Part shown: positions 41,751 through 51,879 of the stretch, one piece after another
Layout: the number at the start of each line of letters is the position of its first letter
Position numbering within the stretch: the stretch's first letter is position 1
Assembly (NCBI GenBank): GCA_949710005.1
Contig: OX453280.1
Span: forward strand, 11,499,605 to 11,563,604
Length of the DNA: 64,000 nucleotides
Source: Ricordea florida
Lineage: Eukaryota > Cnidaria > Anthozoa > Corallimorpharia > Ricordeidae
Direction of reading: 5' to 3'
Notes under the pieces: model-generated
The model's input: the letters and a program-made list of their open reading frames with translations, nothing else
What the model was told of the DNA's origin: nothing
Databases searched by the model: none
Position numbers and translations under genes: made by a program

Positions 41751-44700
41751 AGCGGCGGATCAAGAAGCTAAACGCATTATTGCGCGAGGGGCTCATCAGC
41801 CGCGAGACCTATAAGAAGAGCTTTGACAACCTTACAGCCTCTGAAAACTGGTATGAAGTGCCGTGTAATCGCCCAGTTCCAAAACTTCGGAGAGAACACC
41901 CTAACTCCGCACCGAGGCGCCCAGTTCCAAGACCTCGGAGAGGACGCCGTATACCCGCACTGAGTACCTGCGTTCCGAGTCCTCGGAGAGAGCGTATTTA
42001 AAACCACCTGAATGAGCCCATTCCAGATTCTCTCAACCGACGCTTGCCAGAACCTATAAAGCCTATAAAACATCGCCCAGACTCTATACCTCGTTGAGAT
42101 CTGTGAAGGAGTACCAGGATGAGGTCTAAGAATTCTTAGATTAGGCTGTGCAGGCAGACAAACTGGCAGACCCCATGTGCCATTGGTAGGTACTTGAGAG
42201 GCTGGCAGATGGATGTACCCCAAGTGGAACTCCAAATATGTAATAAGTTCATAGAAGAGCCCAGAGCCCTTAAGGGGGTCAAGTTTCAGATGGCTCTCAA
42301 GGTCCGGCTTCGGAAGGACAACCCAGATGGCAGCAAGGAGTACACCAGCCCTGTGCTACGCCATAAGCAGGAGGCCATTCCGCAGCAAACTGAGATCAGA
42401 GAAGCTCTCAATCAAGCTTTCCATCGGATCCAGGAAATACTCGAGAAGTGGACCCAAAGAGGGTCTGGGTGGATTTTCGATCAGGTGAAAACACTCTGGC
42501 TTGACATCGCTAGGTATCAGCCTCTCTGAGGTGCGTCATACGTCCAGCTGCCGGCAGCCATACGAAACAAAAAGGAAGTCGTGAATGTTAAGAATCGGGA
42601 CAATAACTGCCTCCGGTGGGCCCTCCGCTCGGCTTTCTTTCCTTTCGATATTCACGCAGATCGGCTGGGTAAGTACCCAACAGAGGACGGTCTGGACTTC
42701 CATGTGATCGATACCCCGACACCTATCTCGCAGGTCAACAAGGTGGAGAAGCAGAACGACCTGGTAATCAACGTATTTGGCTGGGATAAGGGCGCGACCA
42801 TCCACCAGATAAGCAAACAGCCAGAAGACATACCCCGCATTAGCCTGCTGCTTGTTGAGAAGGCTGGTAGATTCCATTACACATGGATCTAAGACCTAAA
42901 CCGCTTCCTGTACGATCAGAAGCAGCACAGGGATCGAAAGTACTTCTGTCAGTGCTGCCTGCATAGCTTTTCCAGGGAGGACCTGCTGAATGCGCACAGA
43001 CCAGATTGCAAGGGCAGCTTTCATCATCTTCGCCGACTTCAAGGCCCTAACCACGAAAACTGAGTGACCCGTGCTCGATCCCACGAAGAGCAATATGCAG
43101 AAGAGACAGCTCTATTAGGCCTGCAGTTTTTGCTACATCGTTGTGCGGTGTGATGGCCAGACAGGGCCGCCAGTCGGGTACCGTGGCCCAAATGCAGCAG
43201 AATATCTACTCCGAAGAAGAGTAAGAAGAGCGCAAAATAAAGGATGTGCTAGCTCATCCAAAGGCCATGTGGATGACACGAGAGGACCGCCAGGCCTTCC
43301 GCACTGCTGAGACGTGCCACATATGTGACAAACCTCCCGAGGGAGAATCTGTGCGTGACCACTGCCACGCTACAGGTAAATATCGAGGGGCTGCCCATAA
43401 CGCATGCAACCGAAAGCTACGGCTAAGCCCCAAAAGTACCACTATAAACGTGGTGTTTCATAATCCACCTGCTTATGCAGGCCATCTCGAAGGTGCAAGG
43501 CAAGGTGATCGGCATTCCGAACAACACAAAGAAATACATCTTTTTCTCACTCGGGCAACTGCGTTTCATTGACAGCGCCCAATTCCTGCTAGCCTCTCTT
43601 GACAAGATAGTTGCAGCGAAACCCACAGAGAGGCTTTGAAGATAACAGCCCAATACGAGCCAGACAGAGAAAGACGGAAGCTGCTCCATAGGAAAGGAAT
43701 GTACCCGTATGAGAACGTCGATTCCTGGGAACGTTTCACCGAGTCCAACCTCCCCCCAAAGGAGGCCTTCTACAGCAAGCTATCTGATGCTTTTATCTAA
43801 GACGAGGACTACACCCATGCGCAAAAGGTTTGGTAGACCTTTGGGTGTCGTTCTCTAGGTGACTTCAGTTATCTCTGTTGCCGGACAGATGTGCTTCTGC
43901 TGGCCAATGTCTTCGGAACGCTCCGAAACACGTGCCAAAAAGCAGTATGGCTTGGACCCAGTGCACTACTAAACAAGCCCAGGCCTTTCATGGGATCCTT
44001 TAATCAAGAAGACAGGAGTGGAGCTTGGGCTGCTAACAGATTATGACCAGCACCTGTTCATCGAGAAAGGAATGCGTGGAGGCATCTCAATGGTCTCGAA
44101 GCGCTATGCCAGATCCAACAATTCTCTGGTCGAGGGATACGATCAGGCGAAGCCTAGTACCTACATTCAGTATCTCGATGCCAAACCCCTCTACGGATTG
44201 GCAATGAGCCAGGTGCTCCCCACTGGCGGCTTTCGGTGGGTGGATGACTGCCAGAGGCTCGCAGAAACCATTGCAGATTATCCAGCCGATTTCAATGAGG
44301 GGTTCATTTTCGAGGTCGACCTGGAATACCTGCACGAAGCACATAATGCATATCCTCTGGCACCGGAGCGCATGACGGTTCAGAAAGAGTTGATGTCGAA
44401 ATATCGTCATAGCCTCCTAGGCGATGGGGTAGCGCCTACTGAGGTTGATAAACTAGTCCCAACCTGTACGGCAAGGAGCGCTACGTGCTTCGCTACCGGA
44501 ATCTGCAGCTATACATGTCTGTGGGCATGCGTCTGACTTAGGTCCATCGTGCCCTCCGGTTCGACCAAAGGCCTTAGATGGAGCCAAACAACCGGATGAT
44601 TAACGAGCTCCGGAAGAAGGCCGCCAGCAGCTTAGAGAAGGACCTGTTAAAACTGCTCAACGCGTTCATCGCCAACACGATGGAGAATTTGCGGAAGAGG

Positions 44701-45310
44701 GTTGATGTGAAGCTGGTGCGCTCGCATGAGGAGCGGTAACTCAGGCGCCTCATCGCCAGCCCAGCATTTGCCCGAGCCAACATATTTGATGAGGACCTGG
44801 CAGCCATCCAGGTCCACAAGAGCCGCCTAGTGTTCAGTCGTCCGGTGTATGTGGGGATGAGCATTCTGGATCTGTTTAAGCAACAGATGTACGATTTCTA
44901 CTACAACCAGCTCCGGAGGTAGCACGGGGACCGTTGCCAGCTCCTCTACACCGACACAGACAGCCTGTTCCTGGAGATCAAGACAGAGGACATCCATATG
45001 GACATGGCCTCTCACACTAAGGTCTACGACACCTCAGATTACCCAGAAGACAACCCACTACACAGTACTCTAAATAAAAAAGTGCTGGGAAAGATGAAGG
45101 ACGAGTATGCAGGGCGCCCCATCACGTGGCTTTGCGCCCCAAGATGTAATCAATCCTTGAGGCTGGAGGGGCGAACATCAAGAAGGCTAAGGAGTCAGAA
45201 AGAATGTCGTCAAAAATTACAAGGAGGCCCTCTTCGAAAAACAGACCCTCCGCCAAGGTATGAATGTCCATGACGAGCTTAGGCCGCCAAAAAAAAATAT
45301 GCAAACTAGG
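41747..45310 (+). pseudogene. Protein-primed DNA polymerase B of a Maverick-like element (decayed)
   Basis: Broken into many frames but colinear. 41747-42001: N-terminal helix plus a Pro/Arg-rich repeat (PVPRPRRGRR). 42194-42529: polymerase N-terminal module (GSGWIFDQVKTLWLDIARYQ). 42581-42892: DNNCLRWALRSAFFP and VINVFGWDKGATIHQIS. 43246-43572: endonuclease-VII/HNH-like module, CHICDKP...VRDHCHATGKYRGAAHNACN. 44018-44536: core with IEKGMRGGISMVSKRYA and PSTYIQYLDAKPLYGLAMSQ (the metal-binding region). About 44690: LNAFIANTMENLRKR, where the motif B lysine is lost. 44941-44985: catalytic motif C, LLYTDTDSLF. In Mavericks this enzyme replicates the element DNA. Numerous stops and shifts make it non-functional. 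It is more GC-rich than the other virus-like fragments, hinting at a different lineage. Confidence 0.82.
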
Positions 45311-45640
45311 TTAGCGGAGATTGAATCTCCGCTAAGGTAATTAAGATCGGTAACCTAAGAACGCAGTTCGCACACTGACTTGTCACAAGGCGGTACTGAG
45401 GTGTTCTGGATAGTATGGGTAATGACACCTTATCGCTGACCAAGCGCATACAGTGAGAAACATAAAACCACTATTAATGAACAAAACCAGACATAAAACG
45501 CGAGATACTGCAGATTGCCGACATTGTTCGCGCGTGGACTTCGTCCGCGTATTTTCCTTCTGCGCGATTGCGCCGCAAGAGTAGACGGCAGGCAGAAATC
45601 TCAGAAATAATCTACATAAAATGTTTTGTTCAATTTTATG
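45311..45640. other. Spacer without visible gene
   Basis: Region between the polymerase remnant and the repeats 3' of the kinase. GGTTAGCGGAGATTG and CAATCTCCGCTAAGG form an inverted pair at about 45310-45337. No ORF is supported. Confidence 0.4.
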
Positions 45641-46165
45641 TTATACCGATAGAAAACATTAAACATTTCATCAAATTGACACAATTCGAATCGCGAGATA
45701 AGATCGCGAGATGAGAAGTGAAAGATCATACTCACACAAATTGCTCTGAGGCATTGTAAATTCTACAAACTACAACAGAGAACACTGTTTTCCCGTGCCC
45801 GTAAAAACGTCTATAATGGCAGTCATTCCAATAGAAAGCATTTAAACACTTCGTAAAGTTGTTGACACAATTCGAACTGCGAGAAGCTCTCACATATTAT
45901 TACAAACTCTACAAATTAACTACAACAGAGAACATTGTTTTCCCGTGCCTGTAAAAAAGTCCATAATGGCAGTCATTCAAATAGAAAACATCAAACATTT
46001 CATCAAATTATTTACACAATTCGAATCGTGAGATACTGCGAGAAGTGAAAGATTATACTCATACCAATTTCTCTCACACATTATTAAAAACTCTACAAAC
46101 CACAACAGAGAACATTGTTTTTCCGTGCCCGTAAAAAGTCTACGAATGGCAGTAAAATCCTACAA
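45640..46165. repeat. Three imperfect tandem units 3' of the kinase gene
   Basis: The anchor AACAGAGAACA.TGTTTTCC with CGTGCC.GTAAAAA recurs at about 45774, 45922 and 46100. Each is preceded by ACACAATTCGAA.. or CTCTACAAA and followed by ATGGCAGT, giving units of roughly 150-180 bases. It lies just beyond the stop of the kinase gene, so part may be 3' UTR. Confidence 0.6.
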
Positions 46166-46184
46166 TGTCAGTCAAAACAATTGC

Positions 46185-47246
46185 TTAAAGAGCAGCAAGC
46201 ATTTCTTTTAGCGACGGACGTTTCGCTGGATCATCCGACGTCGCTCTTCTCGCTGAATGTAGGGAATTGGCAGTAGCTGTTGGCAATAAATCCAGAATAG
46301 CTAACGCCATTCTCCCCAAGGAAAAAACGTCGGACGCCACACTCTGTTGTCCTGTTCCCTGCACGATTTCAGTGGCGATGTGCGGATAAAGTTTGCGATA
46401 TCTCTCTTGCGCAGAGAAAGGCAAAGACATTGATGGCTTCGGCTTAGAGATGAATCGCGCCTTCCCGAAATCAATAATCACAGGATTCCACTTTTCTTGC
46501 CGTTTCTCTAACAGGACATTGTCAGATTTCAGGTCGTTGTGAAGAACACCAACGTTGTGGACGTGTTCGAGCGCCTTTATAATGTTCTTCAAGATATCTA
46601 GCCAACAAGGCTTGTCCAATTTATCCTTGAGATGTCTCAAGCCTTTCCTCAACATGATGCTTTGACGCTTCAATCCGTGAAATTGCGTGACGAGTCGCAA
46701 AGGCACGGATTCGGTGACGACGCCGAACAATAAAGGTAGTCCACGGTGATCACCCAAATGGCAGATCATTCTTGCCTCGTGAAACACTTCCCGTTTCATT
46801 TGTGCGAGTGACCATGATTTTTTCGGCTTAAACTCCTTGACAGCCACCAAGATCTCCCGGTAGTGTGCTAAATAGCACATACCAAAGGTTCCTTGCCCCA
46901 GTGACTTTTCAGATCTGACGATTTCGGAAGGATCAATTTCCTTAATAGATTCTTCGTGGTGTGTACCCGGGTATGTAGCTGCAGGCTTATTAGACGCTGT
47001 GTCTGGTCTTTGGGTCGGTCCGGGGCTTTTTTCTTGAACCGTACTCAGCTTTTCCTTTTGCTGCTCGGCAGCGTCTGGGCTTATACCGCGCGGCTGACCG
47101 CAAACAGACGGACTAGCTAGCTGAAGTGAGTTTTCCACATACTTCTTGTTCTTCTTCCTTTGTCTCCAACGCTTCTTGGCGGCTATTCGTATACCTATCA
47201 TTTTCTCTCTGTCTTTCAATTTCTTTCGGCGTTTGTTCCTTGCCAT
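46185..47246 (-). CDS. Single-exon protein kinase with non-canonical HND loop
   Basis: Intact 353-codon ORF. Residues 1-35 are very basic (RNKRRKKLKDREK, KKRWRQRKKNKK), likely a nuclear or nucleic-acid-binding signal. Residues 40-105 are low-complexity linker. The kinase domain spans about 108-350: Gly loop GQGTFG (117-122), Lys137 in VAVKEF, catalytic loop HNDLKSDN (236-243), DFGKA (259-263) and ATE (291-293) where APE is usual. HND replaces HRD, so it is a non-RD kinase; the catalytic Asp, Lys and DFG are all present, so activity is possible. Specificity is unclear (the DLKSDN loop suggests Ser/Thr). Lack of introns suggests a retrocopy or an expanded intronless family. Confidence 0.85.
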   Translation of the reverse strand: MARNKRRKKLKDREKMIGIRIAAKKRWRQRKKNKKYVENSLQLASPSVCGQPRGISPDAAEQQKEKLSTVQEKSPGPTQRPDTASNKPAATYPGTHHEESIKEIDPSEIVRSEKSLGQGTFGMCYLAHYREILVAVKEFKPKKSWSLAQMKREVFHEARMICHLGDHRGLPLLFGVVTESVPLRLVTQFHGLKRQSIMLRKGLRHLKDKLDKPCWLDILKNIIKALEHVHNVGVLHNDLKSDNVLLEKRQEKWNPVIIDFGKARFISKPKPSMSLPFSAQERYRKLYPHIATEIVQGTGQQSVASDVFSLGRMALAILDLLPTATANSLHSARRATSDDPAKRPSLKEMLAAL

Positions 47247-47730
47247 TCTCCTTGTTTTAAATGGAAACGTTCGAACGGATGCGAAACACTAGTATACAAA
47301 ACTAAATGAATGATGCTATGTGTCAACGCAAAGGTTTTCGCAAGTTCGATAAAGTGGACTAAACGGTGTGCGAAATATGCGCGCACGTGTAGTCCTATCG
47401 CTAGCGCTGTGATTGGCGGATCGCCAACGTGGTATTTTTTCCAGGAAGGGGTGGGTGGACAATTGAAAATTTGACTAAGAGCTTTTCATTAACTTTCACT
47501 AACGATTTTGTTTTTGATTCGCCGTGCAGTGAACGAATTTCTTGCTTGCGCAAAATCGTTTCAGTGGTGTTATTACCCTTTTGGCATTTGCCCATTCCTC
47601 TCCTCTCCTTGTTGAACAATGACCATTGACATGACCCATTGACACAATAGTGCTTTCTTATTTATTTGGTAATTTGAGTGTGTCCTTCCGTGGAAATTTA
47701 AAGCCCACCATGCGTGTATACTGAGGAAGC
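47247..47730. promoter_or_regulatory. Shared intergenic region between divergent kinase and zinc-finger genes
   Basis: 484 bases separate the divergent ATGs of the kinase (47246, minus) and the C2H2 gene (47731, plus), so the region must hold both promoters or one bidirectional promoter. No definite TATA box or initiator can be assigned from sequence alone. Confidence 0.4.
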
Positions 47731-49046
47731 ATGGAAGTTTATAAGACGCGCTGCGATCTATGCCCTTCTGAATTTAACACAACGACTGCGCTTCTGAAGC
47801 ACAGAGAGACAAAACACAGTGGCGCAAGAAAAGTCTCATTTTTACCCTTTTACAATGGCCAGAAGATGGTAGGACTTCTACCAGAGAAAAGGAAAGGACG
47901 CAGGCCAGCAAGTTACAAACAGTGGTTACATGGCGTCGTTGACAGTATAAAGTCATGCTTGCATCCCAAGGCCAGGGGTAAATAGAATTCCCTCAATTTG
48001 CTTTCATTGTGTTTGTTTGTCAGTAGCAATCAATCAATCGTTGTTTCGAGCTGAGTGATAAAAGCCAAGTGCTAAGTTAAATTTCTAGGCGGTATAAAGC
48101 ATAGCCTACTGTAATTCTCAGACGGTCCAGGGTCGCTCGTGTCACGCACTCTCTCGTGACACGAGCGACCCTGGACCGTCTGAAAATCAGACTATATGAG
48201 GCAATACTCAGTGATTTAACACTGCATAGCAAAACCTAAGTGGTTTGTTACAATCTTGTGACTTTCATTCTAAAAGTTGCTCGAGAATTTACTAAAATTA
48301 GACTGTGACTTTGCCTGAACCCTGCTGTGGATCAAATGAGTGATTGCCCTGTCTAGATTCATACTAACTAATGTCAATAACAATCTGTCGAATGCTATCA
48401 TTTTATTGCCACGTTTTGTCCTGAAATATAATGAGAGAAAGTGAGACAAACCCGAAGACGTCCTTTGGGCTTGTCAAGCTTAAAGCGAAAAAGAATATCT
48501 GCAAAGGAATGTAAATGCTCACAAGTGACAAGGCATTTTAATAATATTTTTCTTGTGTTGCTTCTCTTAGGAAAATGGTGTCGCGTTGAGAGATTTTATG
48601 TCCCAGAAGAATATGTTCAAGTTCTGTTGGCAGATATGCCCAACGCATTCCTCAACAGCACAAGAGAGAGAAGACACTTACGTCCCCCCGTATGGAAAGA
48701 CACTGCCAAAGTCATGCACTATCGAACATATGAAATCGGGGACATAGTTGCTGCCCTAGGTCAACGAAGTGGTGTGACACTGCAATTAAAGAAGTCTTAC
48801 CTTGGAGAAAAAGAGGTGTCTGAATGTCCCAAGGATGATGGCAGAACAGCACTAGAGGTGGCCAAGGCAAAGGCACACGGCCGAGCAACAAATCGATCAC
48901 CTACACTACAAATTCAAATTGTCATTGGGCATGGCGAAGGGAGGGCCACGAGAGAATTCGAAATAATTTGGTGGCCAGAAATGTTTTCGACTAGTACCCA
49001 CGGAAAATTAACTCTGCGATTCTATGTTTCCAAAGTTGTTTTTTGA
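47731..49046 (+). CDS. Two-exon C2H2 zinc-finger protein gene
   Basis: Exon 1 (47731-47977) starts at ATG and encodes one C2H2 finger, CDLCPSEFNTTTALLKHRE followed by TKH, then a basic segment. It ends GGG|GTAAAT in phase 1. Exon 2 (48571-49046) follows TTGCTTCTCTTAG, restores the frame (phase 1) and encodes RVERFYVPEEYVQVLLADMP, GDIVAALGQRSGVTLQL, IVIGHGEGRATREFEIIWWP and ends VSKVVF. The product is about 240 residues. The exon 2 domain is not recognised; its beta-rich ending resembles a small folded domain. The 593-base intron holds a perfect 28-base hairpin. The donor (GTAAAT) is weak but the phase match supports it. Confidence 0.62.
48119..48182. repeat. Perfect 28-bp inverted repeat (hairpin) in an intron
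   Basis: CAGACGGTCCAGGGTCGCTC GTGTCACG (48119-48146) is perfectly complementary to 48155-48182 across the 8-base loop CACTCTCT. It lies inside the intron of the C2H2 gene and is GC-rich relative to its surroundings. Confidence 0.9.
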
Positions 49047-49254
49047 CATTACATTTCTTTAGTATAAAACAAATACACTGTTACTGTTATGCCATAAAAT
49101 TATTCTTTTGTCCCGAAAGCATACTGTATGTACAGTTCCAGCTCCAAATAACAGCTTGTACAGGTGGTTAAAAATGTTTCCAGATAACAAATTAAACTTT
49201 GAATCGAAAAGACAGAGTTTGAAAATAATCTATAATTTTTCTATCTGACTACCC

Positions 49255-50218
49255 AAAAAAGGCAGAACCGAGTTTGAAATTAGTGCATAATAATTATTCC
49301 ATTGGTGTTTTATTCTGTCCTCAGATAACAACAGTTCAAATTGAAATGACTACCCAAGAAAGACAGAACCGAGTTTGAAATAAGTGCATATTCTATTGGT
49401 GTTATATTCTGTCCTCAGATAACAACAGCTCAACTTGAACTGACTACCCAAGAAAGACAGAACCGAGTTTGAAATAAGTGCATATTCTATTGGTGTTATA
49501 TTCTGTCCTCAGATAACAACAGCTCAACTTGAACTGACTACCCAAGAAAGACAGAACCGAGTTTGAAATAAGTGCATATTCTATTGGTGTTATATTCTGT
49601 CCTCAGATAACAACAGCTCAACTTGAACTGACTACCCAGTAAAGACAGAACCGAGTTTGAAATAAGTGCATATTCTATTGGTGTTATATTCTGTCCTCAG
49701 ATAACAACAGCTCAACTTGAACTGACTACCCAAGAAAGACAGAACCGAGTTTGAAATAAGTGCATATTCTATTGGTGTTATACTCTGTCCTCAGATAACA
49801 ACAGCTCAACTTGAACTGACTACCCAAGAAAGACAGAACCGAGTTTGAAATAAGTGCATATTCTATTGGTGTTATACTCTGTCCTCAGATAACAACAGCT
49901 CAACTTGAACTGACTACCCAAGAAAGACAGAACCGAGTTTGAAATAAGTGCATATTCTATTGGTGTTATACTCTGTCCTCAGATAACAACAGCTCAACTT
50001 GAACTGACTACCCAAGAAAGACAGAACCGAGTTTGAAATTAGTGCATATTCTATTGGTGTTATATTCTGTCCTCAGATAACAACAGCTCAACTTGAACTG
50101 ACTACCCAAGAAAGACAGAACCGAGTTTGAAATAAGTGCATATTCTATTGGTGTTATACTCTGTCCTCAGATAACAACAGCTCAACTTGAACTGACTACC
50201 CAAGAAAGACAGTAATTA
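49255..50218. repeat. 94-bp minisatellite, about 10 units
   Basis: Tandem units beginning AGACAGAACCGAGTTTGAAA and continuing through TGCATATTCTATTGGTGTTA and CTGTCCTCAGATAACAACAG to GACTACCCAAGAA recur every 94 bases (49361, 49455, 49549 and so on to about 50213). Later units are almost identical, differing at single sites such as ATATTCTG/ATACTCTG; the first unit (from 49255) is diverged and longer. It fills the gap between the two convergent genes. Confidence 0.95.
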
Positions 50219-50335
50219 TATTCTGCCGTCAGTTTTCTTCTAGGCATGCAGGTTATAACAAGTAGTACTTATTACCCCGGCATCATGAAAAGGCCAACAG
50301 TTAATTTAAAAAATATATATATGATATAAAATAAA

Positions 50336-51879
50336 TTAAACACTCCAATTAAAAATCTGTAACATAAGATCTTTTCGGTGTAAGTGCATGTCACAATAGC
50401 GCCACTGAAAATTTCTGATGCAAGAGGAGCCCTTTTTGAGGAAATCTTTGGCAGCCATAATTACACCAATGCCACAACTTCCGGTGCCAATCATTCTGGA
50501 GTCAACAGGTTCTTGTGATGGCATTCCAAACCGGTTAAAGTTATTACAATGCTGCCAGAACTGTGTTTGGAGGGTTGGGTGAGATGGATGCATTTCAGCA
50601 AGTATATGTAGCAGCTCTTTGATAGCAGGAAGTACTGTAGGTGGGACAACAGATGTTAGTCCATGATCAAAATAAATGTTCATATTTGCCAGGTCAACAA
50701 CTACTAGACCCCAGTGGTTTGGCATGTGGACTGGTACCAAGATTTGTTTAACACTGTCAAAATTTGCTAAACTGGATGTTTCCTTTGTCACTTTAGTTTG
50801 TTTAAATGTTGGATTGCTAGACTTCATCCATTCATAGACTTCTGTAGGAAAGTAAATGGTGTCATTTTTTCCCTTTGCTCTGGCTTCTTCAATGTACTTT
50901 CCAATGGAAATGTCTATAATAAAACTGTCGATGTACCTCTCCTCAGCAAGATCTGAAAAAGAAATTACATCGATGCTTTTCTTTCCAAACTTCAGAATTG
51001 ACCTGTTTCCTGGATGATGCCAAAGAGCTTCTTGAAATCGTCCTAAATCTGCTGAGGAGCATTTCAGTTGTGCCAACCAATTTGCTTCAGAAGACACTTT
51101 ATGCTTGGTATCTGCTATTGTACAGAACTGCTTGAGAATGGTTAGGCCTTCTTCTGAGAATTGTCCTATTCCTGTGATTTTGACACCAGATAGATTTCTT
51201 CCATCTTTTTTTTCACTGTCAAAAAGGTTTTGAGCTTTTTTAACAAGACTTTCACAAGGGCGCTCGTTTAAATCACATGGATCATGTAAGTCTGAAGGAG
51301 AGCCAAAAAATGGAGATAGAGCCGTTGTAGAAGAACATGTAGATACTGGTGGTAGTAAACTGAACAGTGCAGCGACTTCAGCTCTTGTTTTTGCCTTGGC
51401 CATGGCATTGTGCAAGATGGAGTTTGAATCCCCTTTCTTCTCAGTAACATCTGGAGAAATAGGCCCAATTACCAGCGAGTCATCTGACAAAGAATCACTA
51501 GAGCCCTCACATGATGCATCTTCAGAACTGGCAGAGTCTTCCAGAGCATCCTTTTTACTGTGTACATGTTCGGTCTTCATTTTGACACCTGGAGAGCAAA
51601 AACTGTTGCTTTCATCTCCTTCCCAATCCACATCATTGGACAGGACTTTCCCATGCTGGAGTTCCCAGTGCTCGTGGCTGTACTCCAAAATACTTGATGC
51701 CACTTTCTCATCGACACTTGTTCCATGTTCCTTACAATATCTGTACAGGAGAAAGTCATCTCCAAACATCTGTTTGAAAAGATCATTGATCATCATAATC
51801 CAGTTTTTGGTGTCCTGTGACCATGATCTGACATCAATGCCTTTCCAACCACATCCACGGTAGGTGAACGTTTTCTTCC
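50336..51879 (-). CDS. Last exon of the C48-protease gene
   Basis: Begins after a TTTAAATTTACAG acceptor at 51879 and is open to the stop at 50336. The 486 codons downstream of the first internal Met (51796) include an acidic/serine-rich linker (residues 80-130). The Ulp1-type protease fold has the triad His361 (PNHWGLVVVDL), Asp377 (IYFDHG) and Cys441 (GTGSCGIGV). The oxyanion glutamine usually a few residues before the Cys is not obvious. Such proteases cleave SUMO-like modifiers or, in transposons, unknown substrates. The frame upstream of the Met matches the previous exon in phase 1, so that Met is not the protein start. Confidence 0.78.

Noticed and set aside
49255..50218. CRISPR-like array
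   Set aside because: Units are continuous 94-base tandem copies with no unique spacers, and the host is an animal; it is a minisatellite.
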